A DNA stretch of 64,000 nucleotides from an uncultured Bacteroides sp. (GTDB lineage Bacteria > Bacteroidota > Bacteroidia > Bacteroidales > Bacteroidaceae). The stretch is from positions 4,951 to 68,950 of the forward strand of contig UQVZ01000021.1 of NCBI GenBank assembly GCA_900544675.1, written 5' to 3'. The position numbers were made by a program, and so were the translations under genes. Below, piece after piece: positions 1-7,792 of this stretch (positions are counted from its first letter, which is position 1; every line of letters starts with the position of its first letter). Under the pieces are notes generated by a model. The model worked only from the letters and a program-made list of their open reading frames with translations, was not told the DNA's origin and ran no database searches.

Positions 1-1
1 C

Positions 2-322
2 AAGCCGAAGTTCAAGTACGATGACGCGCTCGACGCTTTCGGCGTGCATGGCATAGGCGGTATTGTCGGTTCTATCCTGACCGGTGTATTTGCCACCCGT
101 TTCATCTCGGGTGAAGACGGGGTACAGGGAGCACTGTATGGCGACTGGCATCAGCTTTGGATTCAGGTAGTGGCAACGGTAGTTTCCATTGTCTTCAGTG
201 CGGTCATCACCTATATCCTGTTCAAGATTGTGGATGCAACGGTAGGTCTGCGCGTAGACAAGCGTGTAGAAGAAGAAGGTCTCGACATCTACGAACACGG
301 CGAATCGGCATACAACCATTGA
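2..322 (+). CDS. amt: Ammonium transporter (Amt/MEP/Rh), C-terminal part, cut by window edge
   Basis: Inner-membrane ammonium channel, of which only the last 106 codons are in the window. The reading frame is open from base 2, so the gene begins to the left. The visible part has DALDAFGVHGIGGIVGSIL, the conserved late-Amt stretch that includes one of the two pore histidines. It is followed by a membrane helix (WIQVVATVVSIVFSAVITYIL) and a cytoplasmic tail (VDKRVEEEGLDIYEHGESAY) that matches the regulatory Amt C-terminus. An internal GTG at 44 could pass for a start, but the family continues upstream of it. A strong terminator follows. Family identity is confident; whether a GlnB gene lies upstream cannot be seen. 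Confidence 0.93.
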   Translation, partial: KPKFKYDDALDAFGVHGIGGIVGSILTGVFATRFISGEDGVQGALYGDWHQLWIQVVATVVSIVFSAVITYILFKIVDATVGLRVDKRVEEEGLDIYEHGESAYNH

Positions 323-365
323 TAAATCTCCGTGAAAGGTAATTAGCTAACTTTCACGAAGATAG

Positions 366-430
366 AGAAAACGGGAGCACAGCTAAGTATCAAGAAAAGA
401 AGGCTGTGTTTCCGTTTTCTTTTGTTTCGT
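366..430 (+). terminator. Rho-independent terminator of the ammonium transporter gene
   Basis: AGAAAACGG (366-374) pairs with CCGTTTTCT (412-420) and CACAGC pairs with GCTGTG inside. A T-rich run follows. A smaller hairpin (CGTGAAAG/CTTTCACG, 331-358) precedes it. Confidence 0.85.
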
Positions 431-490
431 TTTACCCAATGCCTTCTTTGTTATAGAATGTTGATTTATGCCAAAGGGTGTGATAAGGCG

Positions 491-522
491 TTTGGGAGCA
501 TACACCTTTTTTGGTAATTTTG
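491..522 (+). promoter_or_regulatory. Promoter of the MFS efflux gene
   Basis: TTTG at 491-494 and the -7 box TAATTTTG at 515-522 are separated by 20 bp. An upstream in-frame TTG at 511 overlaps this box, so translation must start at the ATG at 550. Confidence 0.75.
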
Positions 523-549
523 CAGCGGCAAAAAAGAAAGGATAACTTT

Positions 550-1746
550 ATGAACAGACAAAATTCACGTGTTTTTATTTTGATTTTCTTAGGGATGCTT
601 ACGGCCTTCGGACCGTTCGTCACCGATATGTATCTGCCTACTTTCCCTGAGATGGCAGATTTTTTTCATACTTCTTCCTCCATGGTTCAGTTGGGTCTGA
701 CTGCCAGCATGATAGGCTTGGCAGTGGGACAATTGTTCTTCGGTCCGCTTAGCGACAAGTACGGAAGGCGTCCGTTACTGATTGCAGGCATGTTGTTATT
801 CCTGCTCTCTACGTTGGGATGCGTTTATTCGCAGACAGCCCTGCAGTTTGTGGGCTGGAGACTGGTGCAAGGCATAGCCGGTGCAAGCGGCATTGTCATC
901 TCACGCTCGATAGCAGCCGATAAATATGCGGGACGTGAACTGGTAAAGATGCTGGGCATCATCGGCGCCATCAATGGAGTAGCTCCCGTTGCCGCACCGA
1001 TGGGAGGCGGCGTATTGGCTGAAAGCATCGGTTGGCAAGGCATCTTCTGGTGCCTGTTCTGCATCGGCATCCTGCTTCTGGCAGGCAGCTTCCACCTGAA
1101 CGAATCACTTCCGGCAGCCAACCGGAAACAAACCGACTGGGCAGATGTGTTCCGCAATTTCGGGACCGTATTACGTAACCGGCGTTACCTCTGTTATATC
1201 TTGCAGTTCAGTTTTGCCCAAGGTGTATTGTTTGCGAATATCTCTTCCGCTCCGTTCATTATGCAGCAACACTATGGGTTCTCGCCCATGTTGTTCAGTG
1301 TCTGCTTCGGAGCCAACGCGCTGGCAATCGTCTTCTCGGCTGCCTTGTCAGTGAAGTTCCGCCATCCGGAGTTTGTGCTCTACCGCGGAAGCCAAGGCAT
1401 GGTGGTCATTTCCTTCCTGCTGCTGATAGCGATGAGTTCTTCGTGCAACTTCTGGATTTATGAAATACTGCTGCTTTGCCTGCTGGTGATGCTGGGCTTG
1501 ACATTCACTTCTTCGAATACCTTGGCAATGAACGCCGAACGACAACATGCCGGAACCGCATCGGCCGTATTAGGTGCCTTGGGCTTTGCTTTCGGCGGCA
1601 TTGCCTCTCCCTTGGTAGGTATCGGCGACATCATGCTTTCTACAGGCATTGTCTTCACCCTGGGTTCGTTGGGTGCTTTCGTCTGTGCCCGCATTTCACT
1701 GAAGGGACTGATGAAACGGCGCATAGCTGTCATTGCCTGTAAATAA
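550..1746 (+). CDS. Bcr/CflA-type MFS drug efflux transporter
   Basis: Probable proton-driven exporter of small toxic compounds in the inner membrane; 398 aa, normal length for 12-helix drug:H+ antiporters. The first helix ends in FGPFVTDMYLPTFPEM, which is characteristic of the Bcr/CflA group. The MFS loop 2-3 motif is seen as GPLSDKYGRRPLL, and an antiporter-type motif C region follows (GAINGVAPVAAPMGGGVL). The start at ATG 550 is chosen because a longer in-frame reading overlaps the promoter; an AAAGGA-like site lies just upstream. It is a single-gene unit between a terminator and tRNA-Leu. The substrate cannot be told from the sequence. Confidence 0.9.
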   Translation: MNRQNSRVFILIFLGMLTAFGPFVTDMYLPTFPEMADFFHTSSSMVQLGLTASMIGLAVGQLFFGPLSDKYGRRPLLIAGMLLFLLSTLGCVYSQTALQFVGWRLVQGIAGASGIVISRSIAADKYAGRELVKMLGIIGAINGVAPVAAPMGGGVLAESIGWQGIFWCLFCIGILLLAGSFHLNESLPAANRKQTDWADVFRNFGTVLRNRRYLCYILQFSFAQGVLFANISSAPFIMQQHYGFSPMLFSVCFGANALAIVFSAALSVKFRHPEFVLYRGSQGMVVISFLLLIAMSSSCNFWIYEILLLCLLVMLGLTFTSSNTLAMNAERQHAGTASAVLGALGFAFGGIASPLVGIGDIMLSTGIVFTLGSLGAFVCARISLKGLMKRRIAVIACK

Positions 1747-1817
1747 GCCAGATTCATTCCTTATACACAGCCGATTCCTCTATCCGAGGCAAAAAAGACG
1801 AAAAAATGCGCCGAATA

Positions 1818-1849
1818 TTTGGAAGTTTAATGTAAACACCCTATCTTTG
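1818..1849 (+). promoter_or_regulatory. Promoter of tRNA-Leu
   Basis: TTTG (1818-1821) and TATCTTTG (1842-1849) are 20 bp apart, and the tRNA starts 21 bp after the -7 box. A textbook Bacteroidetes promoter. Confidence 0.85.
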
Positions 1850-1869
1850 CACCGCAATTCCAAATAATT

Positions 1870-1953
1870 GCCCAGATGGCGGAATCGGTAGACGCGCTGG
1901 TCTCAAACACCAGTGGAGTAAAATCCATCCCGGTTCGACCCCGGGTCTGGGTA
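1870..1953 (+). tRNA. tRNA-Leu (anticodon CAA)
   Basis: 84-nt class II tRNA. The acceptor stem GCCCAGA/TCTGGGT has one G-U pair, followed by discriminator A. The anticodon arm is CTGGT-CTCAAAC-ACCAG. The variable arm is TGGA/TCCA and the T arm is CCCGG-TTCGACC-CCGGG. CCA is not encoded. Confidence 0.97.
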
Positions 1954-1963
1954 CGAATAAATC

Positions 1964-1999
1964 GGCTAAGTATTGAATTTTCAATCGCTTAGCCTTTTT
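1964..1999 (+). terminator. Terminator of tRNA-Leu
   Basis: GGCTAAG (1964-1970) pairs with CTTAGCC (1988-1994), with ATTGAA/TTCAAT inside, followed by five T. Its right half also forms the last codons of the reversed DUF1016 remnant. Confidence 0.85.
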
Positions 2000-2211
2000 A
2001 TTTGCTGTTCTTTCCACATGCGCGAAAGGACTTCTTTGTTTTTGGACAGTCCGCTACGTTCGTAATATAAAGATGCTATTTGTTGCTCCAACTCCTTGTA
2101 TGACCAACAGCCAATTTCATAGAAAGCTCGTTTTACAGGGGTGTCAATAGCAGAGATGAGCATTAAATTAGAATATGTAAGTTTATTAAAGAGTCTGTCT
2201 GCCGGAGTCAT
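1981..2211 (-). pseudogene. Truncated DUF1016 (YhcG-type) N-terminal domain
   Basis: A 76-codon reading frame matching only a piece of the DUF1016 N-terminal domain of YhcG-like putative PD-(D/E)XK nucleases. Key stretches are KLTYSNLMLISAID, KRAFYEIG and WSYKELEQQIASLYYERSG, followed by LSKNKEVL. Whole proteins are about 330-390 aa and end in a nuclease domain, which is missing here. The reading runs into the tRNA-Leu terminator, whose inverted arm supplies the last residues (KRLSD), so the 3' part was lost. Sitting directly behind a tRNA gene, it is best read as debris of an old insertion. No upstream continuation is seen. Confidence 0.7.
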
Positions 2212-2223
2212 CCATTCTTTTGC

Positions 2224-2264
2224 CGTTTTTAATTCGGCGGATGCCGTCCGCCGAATTAAAAACG
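2224..2264. repeat. Perfect 18-bp inverted repeat with 5-nt loop
   Basis: CGTTTTTAATTCGGCGGA (2224-2241) is exactly mirrored at 2247-2264 around TGCCG. It lies 12 bp beyond the DUF1016 remnant start and 140 bp downstream of lgt. It could end lgt transcription, or be an element end or a recombination relic. Confidence 0.8.
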
Positions 2265-2405
2265 CATGTGTGATAGGCTCTTTTAGTTATGGATAGTTAT
2301 AACCGTCTAAATTCACGAGGTTTACAGCATGTGCGACATACTTGCAACGTGTTCTGTATCGTGCTGATCAGCATAGTTGCATGAGGCGTTGCTTATACAT
2401 GCGTT

Positions 2406-3239
2406 TTAGCGGATACCGGGTTGCGTCTTGCTGCGCCGAAGGATAAAGTAAAGACCAAGAACAATAAAAGGGATACTGAGTATTTGTCCCATGTCGATGG
2501 GCAGGCTGTTTTCAAAATCCACTTGTCGCTCTTTGAGAAACTCGATGAAGAAGCGGAATGTGAAAATCAGCGTAATGCAAAGACCGAAATAAAATCCTTT
2601 CCGATAGTTGTCTTTCTTTCGGCGGGCTATTCCTATTATAATCAAGAAGAATGCGAAATAAGCAAGCGCTTCGTAGAGTTGTGCCGGATGACGGGGCTGG
2701 TTGTCTACCTGGTCGAAAATGAATGCCCAAGGGACAGTTGCAGGCATTCCGATGATTTCGGAATTCATCAGGTTGGCAAGCCGGATGAAACCGGCAGCTA
2801 ACGGTGCGGCGATGCCCAACATATCAAGAATGTCGAGGTAATGAATCTTTGTCTTCCGGCAAAACAGGTAAAGAGCTATGATTAAGCCTAATGTGCCTCC
2901 GTGGCTGGCAAGTCCGGCATATCCGGTAAAAATCCAGCCGCCATCGGGTAGAATCCGGATTGGAAGAATGATTTCCAAAGGGTGTGAGAGGAAATAGGCA
3001 GGGTCGTAAAACAGGCAATGCCCTAAGCGTGCTCCTACAAAAATGCCTACCATGCAATAAACGAATAAGGTTTGATAGGTATTGATTGGCAGATGTCTTT
3101 GCCGGTAGAGCTTGTAGACTACCTGACAACCGGCAAGAAGGGCTATCATCCAAAACACACTGTACCATCTTAATCCGAAATTCCCGATATGGAAGATAAC
3201 AGGGTCTGGATTCCAATGAATATAGAGTAAATCAATCAT
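2406..3239 (-). CDS. lgt: Prolipoprotein diacylglyceryl transferase
   Basis: Transfers diacylglycerol from phosphatidylglycerol to the lipobox cysteine of pre-lipoproteins in the inner membrane. This step is needed by the many lipoproteins seen in this window. 277 aa with about seven membrane helices. Family signatures include the GxRLGHCLFYDP stretch (residues ~85-96), GGWIFTGYAGLASHGG (~115-130; Lgt essential His/Gly region), RLANLMNSEIIGMPA with the signature Arg/Asn, and RHPAQLYEAL near residue 190. The ATG at 3239 is used because the longer reading from 3278 runs through the -7 box at 3266-3273. Monocistronic. Confidence 0.95.
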   Translation of the reverse strand: MIDLLYIHWNPDPVIFHIGNFGLRWYSVFWMIALLAGCQVVYKLYRQRHLPINTYQTLFVYCMVGIFVGARLGHCLFYDPAYFLSHPLEIILPIRILPDGGWIFTGYAGLASHGGTLGLIIALYLFCRKTKIHYLDILDMLGIAAPLAAGFIRLANLMNSEIIGMPATVPWAFIFDQVDNQPRHPAQLYEALAYFAFFLIIIGIARRKKDNYRKGFYFGLCITLIFTFRFFIEFLKERQVDFENSLPIDMGQILSIPFIVLGLYFILRRSKTQPGIR

Positions 3240-3265
3240 TTTCGGGCATTCTTTAGTTCGGGAGG

Positions 3266-3273
3266 CAAATATA
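3266..3273 (-). promoter_or_regulatory. -7 box of lgt
   Basis: TATATTTG on the minus strand, 27 bp before the ATG. No convincing -33 element is seen. Confidence 0.55.
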
Positions 3274-3326
3274 AACAAAATAATGTCATAACGCCCACCA
3301 CAGATATATAAAAATATAGACTTTGC

Positions 3327-3357
3327 TTGGCTGAATACGGTAAAAACAGTACCTTTG
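3327..3357 (+). promoter_or_regulatory. Promoter of the Fic gene
   Basis: TTGG (3327-3330), then the -7 box TACCTTTG (3350-3357) after 19 bp. The box contains the TTG that would otherwise look like a start codon at 3355. Confidence 0.7.
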
Positions 3358-3375
3358 AATAAAATACAGCAATCA

Positions 3376-4185
3376 ATGCAGCAAGGTATATGGCAAGAGA
3401 TAGAAACACTGTACCAAACGTTTACGAAACTCGGTATCAGCGAAGCGGTGGACTATGAGAAGTACTACCTCTATTCTCTTATTGCCCATTCTACGGCGAT
3501 TGAGGGGTCTACACTCACCGAAGCGGAGGCACAAATGCTTTTCGATGAGGGGCTGACAGCTAAAGGGAAGCCGTTGGTATATCATTTGATGAATGAGGAC
3601 TTAAAGAAGGCATACGAACTAGCTAAAGAGGAAGCTAAATGTAAAGAGCTAATTACACCGGCATTTTTACAAAGATTGAATGCAACGTTGATGCGTACTA
3701 CAGGCAGTGTACATAGTGTGATGGGTGGTACTTTTGATTCATCGAAAGGCGAGTTTCGTTTGTGTGGTGTTACGGTCGGTATCGGTGGACAATCTTATAT
3801 GAGTTATCAGAAAGTCCCTGTCAAGGTAGAGGAACTTTGCGCGGTATTGCAGGAAAAGCAAAAGACTGTAGGGACATTTCGAGAACAATACGAGTTAAGT
3901 TTTAATGCCCATCTTAACTTGGTGACCATTCATCCGTGGGTGGACGGCAACGGCAGAACGGCTCGATTACTGATGAACTACATTCAGTTCTGTTACAACC
4001 TCTTTCCGACCAAGATATTCAAAGAAGACAGGGAAGAATATATCCTTTCCTTGCGCCAATGTCAGGATGAAGAAACCAATCTGCCATTTTTGAGCTTTAT
4101 GGCAGGGCAGTTGAAGAAATCGCTCTCTTTAGAAATTGAACGGTTTAAAGCTTCGCAAAAGAAGATTTTTAGCTTTATGTTTTAG
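3376..4185 (+). CDS. Fic family protein with N-terminal self-inhibitory motif
   Basis: Fic domains usually transfer AMP from ATP to a hydroxyl group of a target protein. The catalytic motif HPWVDGNGRTAR is complete (His at residue ~186 counting from ATG 3376), with the NTP-binding GNGR. Near the N-terminus, STAIEG (~39-44) fits the inhibitory (S/T)xxxE(G/N) motif of class II Fic proteins, where the Glu blocks productive ATP binding. No separate antitoxin is therefore expected, and none is adjacent. The flap/target-docking region would be around GTFDSSKGEFR. Start: ATG 3376, since the upstream TTG lies in the promoter. 269 aa. The target protein is unknown. Confidence 0.88.
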   Translation: MQQGIWQEIETLYQTFTKLGISEAVDYEKYYLYSLIAHSTAIEGSTLTEAEAQMLFDEGLTAKGKPLVYHLMNEDLKKAYELAKEEAKCKELITPAFLQRLNATLMRTTGSVHSVMGGTFDSSKGEFRLCGVTVGIGGQSYMSYQKVPVKVEELCAVLQEKQKTVGTFREQYELSFNAHLNLVTIHPWVDGNGRTARLLMNYIQFCYNLFPTKIFKEDREEYILSLRQCQDEETNLPFLSFMAGQLKKSLSLEIERFKASQKKIFSFMF

Positions 4186-4348
4186 CTTTTCAATATTTAG
4201 ACCATTCTACAAATCCATAGTGAATGTGAAACTTTTTTAAGTTAAAGCGACATGCTGTCTTATGGTTGAATTGATGCCGATGCAGGAGAATGTATCGGGC
4301 TAAAGATAAAAACACAGTCTTTCTAGGAGGATGTATCGTTTATTTCCG

Positions 4349-4356
4349 TATTTTTG
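4349..4356 (+). promoter_or_regulatory. -7 box of the acyltransferase gene
   Basis: TATTTTTG, 29 bp before ATG 4386; no clear -33 element. Confidence 0.45.
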
Positions 4357-4385
4357 ATGGCGGAATGAAAAACGGAAGCAATGTT

Positions 4386-5345
4386 ATGAGCGGCAAGCGT
4401 ATCGGGGAAATCGATTACTTGAAGAGCGTGTGCATCTTGTTGATGGTCGCCTTCCATCTGGTGTTCTTCAGCGAGAAATATCCGCTGGTGAAGCAATGGG
4501 TATATACGTTCCACATGCCTGCCTTCCTGATTATCTCGGGCTATCTGATGCGGGTAGAGAAGCGACCGGCTGACTTCCTGCGCGCGATGGGATGGATTTT
4601 CGTCCCTTATGCGGTGATGGAGACGGGGTATGTGCTGATGTCGGCGGTGCTTCCGGTGCGCGAGAAGGTGGACAGCCTGAGTATAGGGTTGGTGCTGGAC
4701 AAGCTTTTCCTTCACCCGATGGGGCCTTATTGGTACCTGCACACCTATTTATTATGCGGGCTGATGTATTATGGCGTGTTCCGCTGGATGAAAAAGGCGG
4801 GACCGGTATCGCGGTTGGTGGTGTTGGGAACGGTATATGCCTTTCTGGCAGAGGTGTGTCAGGTGGTGTCACTTCCCAATGCGATGTACTTTCTGGCAGG
4901 AGTGGCGTTGCGCCGCAGCGGAACGGGGTTCACTTCCTTCTTCTGTCCTTCGGTATGGGCTTTGCTTCCGCTGGTGTGGCTGAGCGCAGATACAGCCAAT
5001 CTGGACCGCTTTACGCCGGGCGGCGTGGCTATCGTTTATCTGGTGATGAGCGTGTTGCTGAGCCTTTACCGGGTGTTGCCCGAACGAGTGAAACGGTTTT
5101 CGGACTATCTCGGAGCGCATACATTGGTGTTGCTGGTCTTTTCTCCGGTATTCACCATGCTGTCGAAAGCTTTGGTGCCTTTCCTGGCATTCGACCCGAC
5201 GGGGCTTTGTTTCCTGTTCGTGGCGGTATGTCTCACGGTCGCAGGCTCGTTCGGTATGGCGTGGTGCATCGACCGTTTGCACCTGTCGCCTTACTTTTGG
5301 GGGAGAGAACGGATGCTCCGTCCTTTCCGTGAGGTGACAAATTGA
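4386..5345 (+). CDS. Membrane acyltransferase (acyltransferase 3 family)
   Basis: Integral membrane O-acyltransferase of the type that acetylates or otherwise acylates cell-surface sugars. About ten hydrophobic segments are visible over 319 aa. The family start pattern is present: EIDYLKSVCILLMVAFHL (active-site-like His after helix 1) and WVYTFHMPAFLIISGYLM (the F-x-M-P-x-F-x-x-S-G-Y signature). Acceptor and acyl donor are not predictable. The ATG at 4386 gives the usual short cytoplasmic N-terminus; ATG 4365 is an alternative but sits almost at the expected transcript start. It stands alone between Fic and ferritin. Confidence 0.85.
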   Translation: MSGKRIGEIDYLKSVCILLMVAFHLVFFSEKYPLVKQWVYTFHMPAFLIISGYLMRVEKRPADFLRAMGWIFVPYAVMETGYVLMSAVLPVREKVDSLSIGLVLDKLFLHPMGPYWYLHTYLLCGLMYYGVFRWMKKAGPVSRLVVLGTVYAFLAEVCQVVSLPNAMYFLAGVALRRSGTGFTSFFCPSVWALLPLVWLSADTANLDRFTPGGVAIVYLVMSVLLSLYRVLPERVKRFSDYLGAHTLVLLVFSPVFTMLSKALVPFLAFDPTGLCFLFVAVCLTVAGSFGMAWCIDRLHLSPYFWGRERMLRPFREVTN

Positions 5346-5432
5346 CATACCTTTCGCTTTGGCACTCCTTTTGTGAGTAAACCGGTAGATTGATTTAATC
5401 GGAATTAGTAACTTAATAAAGACATTACGACT

Positions 5433-5918
5433 ATGATTTCAGAAAAATTACAAGACGCGATGAACGAACAGATCACAGCGGAAATGTGGTCTTCTAACCT
5501 GTATCTTTCCATGTCTTTCTATTTGCAGAAAGAAGGTTTCGACGGTTTTGCTCACTGGATGCGCAAACAGTCGCAGGAAGAATTGCAACACGCATACGAC
5601 CTGGCCGACTACATTGCCAAACGTGGCGGTGCCGCTAAGGTAGACAAAATCGATGTTGTTCCGCAAGGCTGGGGCAGCGTATTGGAAGTGTTCGAACACG
5701 TTTACAATCACGAATGCCACGTATCTGAGCTGATTGACAACCTGGTCAATGTGGCTTCGGGCGAAAAAGACAAAGCTTCGCAAGACTTCTTGTGGGGATA
5801 TGTCCGCGAACAGGTAGAAGAAGAAGCTACGGCTCAGGGCATCGTCGACAAGCTGAAGAAATGCAATGATTATGCCGGCATCTTGTATCTGAACGATAAA
5901 TTGGGTGCACGCGAATAA
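5433..5918 (+). CDS. ftnA: Non-haem bacterial ferritin
   Basis: Cytoplasmic iron-storage protein forming a 24-subunit shell that oxidises Fe2+ and stores it as a mineral core. 161 aa, the standard FtnA length. Ferroxidase ligands can be placed at Glu17 (QITAEMWSSNLYLSM), Glu50 and His53 (QEELQHAYDLADYI), Glu94 in the ECHVSELI region, and Glu/Gln positions in REQVEEEATAQGIVDKL (~126-142). It is a single gene ended by an elaborate hairpin at 5931-6010. No Fur-like palindrome was recognised upstream. Confidence 0.95.
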   Translation: MISEKLQDAMNEQITAEMWSSNLYLSMSFYLQKEGFDGFAHWMRKQSQEELQHAYDLADYIAKRGGAAKVDKIDVVPQGWGSVLEVFEHVYNHECHVSELIDNLVNVASGEKDKASQDFLWGYVREQVEEEATAQGIVDKLKKCNDYAGILYLNDKLGARE

Positions 5919-5930
5919 CTTGACTTTCGG

Positions 5931-6010
5931 ACGCAGGTTAACACGGATGAGGCAGGGAAAGCGGTTCGGATGTTCCGCTTCTGCCGGGCGACGGTGTTAA
6001 TCTGCGTTTT
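5931..6010 (+). terminator. Large nested hairpin terminator after ferritin
   Basis: Outer arms ACGCAGGTTAACAC (5931-5944) and GTGTTAATCTGCGT (5994-6007) pair with one G-T. GGCAG/CTGCC and AAGCGG/CCGCTT pair inside, and TTTTCTTGTTTT follows. The outer arm resembles the CTAATCTGCGTTT intergenic repeat found elsewhere in the window. Confidence 0.7.
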
Positions 6011-6046
6011 CTTGTTTTATTCGCAGGGCTTTTTGAGAGAACAAAC

Positions 6047-6736
6047 ATGAGCAGGGACTTATTCTTGCGGATGTGGAACTGGTGTTGCCGTTTCCGGCAT
6101 CGGTGCGGGTACGGAGTGCATTCGCCTTCCGACTTTTTCCTGATTACTTCGGTGATTTACGAGAAAATGCCCTATTATGTTTTCCCGTTGCTTCACTACG
6201 AGCGTGAGGACAAGCCGGACACATTGCCCCATTACCGTGAAAAGACCGACCGGCTGCTTTTCAGGCTGGTCAATTACCTGCAGCCGGCTTCGATGCTGGA
6301 AATCGGTACGGGGAGCGGAATGGACACGCGCTACATGGCAGAGGCGAAGCGTGTGCCTTTGGTTACGCTGGACGAGGCGGGAAAGGATAACGCCACGGTG
6401 GCACATACGCTTTCTTCGTATGCGCAGGTCGATTACCGGACGGGCGATGTCCTTCGGCTGCTGGACGAGGCATTGGCGTCGGGCAGATGTCCGGATGTAG
6501 TCCATATCGGGCATACACCTTATTATATAGAGGCGTTCGAGCGTTTGCTTCCGCGGGTGACGGAGCGTACGTGCATCATTGTGGGCACTCCATACGCCAC
6601 ACGTGCGAAAAAGCGGTGGTGGAAAAGCGTGATAGCCGATCCGCTTACAGGCGTTACGTTCGATTTGTATGATATCGGGCTGGTCTTTTTCGACAAGAAG
6701 CGGGTGAAAGAGCATCGCATCGTCAATTTCCTTTAA
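6047..6736 (+). CDS. Class I SAM-dependent methyltransferase-like protein
   Basis: 229-aa cytoplasmic protein. The opening RCGYGVHSPSDFFLITSVIYEKMPYY is a conserved Bacteroidetes signature. The SAM-binding motif I follows as SMLEIGTGSGMDTRYMAE (~83-100), with an acidic residue at VTLDEAG where the ribose hydroxyls would bind. The second half (CPDVVHIGHTPYYIEAFERLLPRV) fits the beta4/beta5 part of the Rossmann fold. The methyl acceptor is unknown. It lies 16 bp upstream of the adenosyltransferase gene and probably shares its transcript. The fold call is confident; substrate is not. Confidence 0.75.
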   Translation: MSRDLFLRMWNWCCRFRHRCGYGVHSPSDFFLITSVIYEKMPYYVFPLLHYEREDKPDTLPHYREKTDRLLFRLVNYLQPASMLEIGTGSGMDTRYMAEAKRVPLVTLDEAGKDNATVAHTLSSYAQVDYRTGDVLRLLDEALASGRCPDVVHIGHTPYYIEAFERLLPRVTERTCIIVGTPYATRAKKRWWKSVIADPLTGVTFDLYDIGLVFFDKKRVKEHRIVNFL

Positions 6737-6752
6737 CTTAACAGAAAATGCT

Positions 6753-7325
6753 ATGAAGAAAAGTATGATATACACACGTACGGGCGATGACGGAACCACT
6801 TCGCTGATAGGAGGCGTGCGTGTACCGAAGACACATATCCGCCTTGAAGCATACGGGACGGTGGACGAGCTCAATGCGCAGATAGGTTATCTGATTTCCC
6901 TGATGGATGACGGGGAAGACAAATCCCTGTTGCGGTTCGTACAGCACAAGCTTTTTGCCTTAGGCGGTTATCTGGCTACCGATACGTCGCAAACCGGTTT
7001 GCAGGCAGCTTGCCAGATATCGGACGAGAATGTGGCTCGTCTGGAAGAAGCTATTGATGCAGCAGATGCTTCCTTGCCTCCTGTGCAGGCTTTTATCTTG
7101 CCGGGAGGGGCAGTGGCAGCCTCGGTTTGTCACGTATGCCGGACGGTCTGCCGGCGTGCAGAGCGTTGCATCCTGGCGTTGGAAGCATCCGATGAGCATT
7201 ATGAAATAGCGCGAAATGTGAAACAGTTTGTCAACCGTTTATCAGATTATTTGTTTGTTCTATCGCGAAAGTTAAATCAGTTAACACATTGTGACGAAAT
7301 TTATTGGGATAAGAGTTGCAAATGA
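6753..7325 (+). CDS. PduO-type ATP:cob(I)alamin adenosyltransferase
   Basis: Attaches the adenosyl group of ATP to reduced cobalamin, making coenzyme B12 for enzymes such as methylmalonyl-CoA mutase. 190 aa, a normal length. The N-terminal ATP loop is intact: YTRTGDDGTTSLIGGVRVPK (~7-26). It is followed by AYGTVDELNAQIGYL (~34-48; conserved Asp/Glu) and the late CRTVCRRAERCIL with the signature Arg pair (RxxxRRAE). FVNRLSDYLFVLSR near the end is also typical. Its partner upstream is the methyltransferase; the following DUF2795 gene has its own promoter. Confidence 0.94.
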   Translation: MKKSMIYTRTGDDGTTSLIGGVRVPKTHIRLEAYGTVDELNAQIGYLISLMDDGEDKSLLRFVQHKLFALGGYLATDTSQTGLQAACQISDENVARLEEAIDAADASLPPVQAFILPGGAVAASVCHVCRTVCRRAERCILALEASDEHYEIARNVKQFVNRLSDYLFVLSRKLNQLTHCDEIYWDKSCK

Positions 7326-7345
7326 GATAATTTGTTATACTTTTG
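7316..7345 (+). promoter_or_regulatory. Promoter of the DUF2795 gene
   Basis: TTG (7316-7318) and TACTTTTG (7338-7345) with 19 bp between, overlapping the end of the adenosyltransferase gene. Confidence 0.7.
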
Positions 7346-7388
7346 TGCCTCGATAATGTGAATGTAAAATTTAATAAATTTAGATACT

Positions 7389-7610
7389 ATGTATTGGACA
7401 TTGGAATTGGCCTCAAAGCTGGAAGACGCGCCGTGGCCCGCTACAAAAGATGAGCTGATCGATTACGCCATGCGTTCGGGAGCTCCTATGGAAGTCATCG
7501 AGAATTTACAGGAAATGGAAGATGAGGGTGAAATCTACGAAAGCATCGAAGATATCTGGCCCGACTATCCCAGTAAAGAAGATTTCTTCTTCAACGAGGA
7601 CGAATATTAA
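7389..7610 (+). CDS. Small acidic DUF2795-family protein
   Basis: 73-aa, strongly acidic soluble protein with no signal peptide or membrane helix. The core WTLELASKLEDAPWPATKDELIDYAMRSGAP fits DUF2795, a small helical domain of unknown function. The tail is very acidic (EDIWPDYPSKEDFFFNEDEY). It has its own strong promoter and a terminator, suggesting an abundant, independently expressed protein. No function can be assigned. Confidence 0.85.
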   Translation: MYWTLELASKLEDAPWPATKDELIDYAMRSGAPMEVIENLQEMEDEGEIYESIEDIWPDYPSKEDFFFNEDEY

Positions 7611-7643
7611 TAGCCCTTATGTAGGTTAAATAGTTAAATGTCG

Positions 7644-7676
7644 ACGCGATGAACAAAGATAATTTGTTCGTCGCGT
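7644..7676 (+). terminator. Terminator-like hairpin after the DUF2795 gene
   Basis: ACGCGATGAACAAA (7644-7657) pairs with TTTGTTCGTCGCGT (7663-7676) with one mismatch; the tail is only moderately T-rich. Confidence 0.6.
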
Positions 7677-7792
7677 TGGTGTTTTATGGGGTGGAATAGG
7701 GTAAGTTTTGTATGAATTTCCTTATATTCGCAAAAGGGATAATTTAAAATCGTTGGGTTAACCATTATTTGACTTTGGAAACTGGAATAATT

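Noticed and set aside
3355..3375. TTG start for the Fic protein
   Set aside because: The TTG is part of the -7 box TACCTTTG; ATG 3376 is the first start after it.
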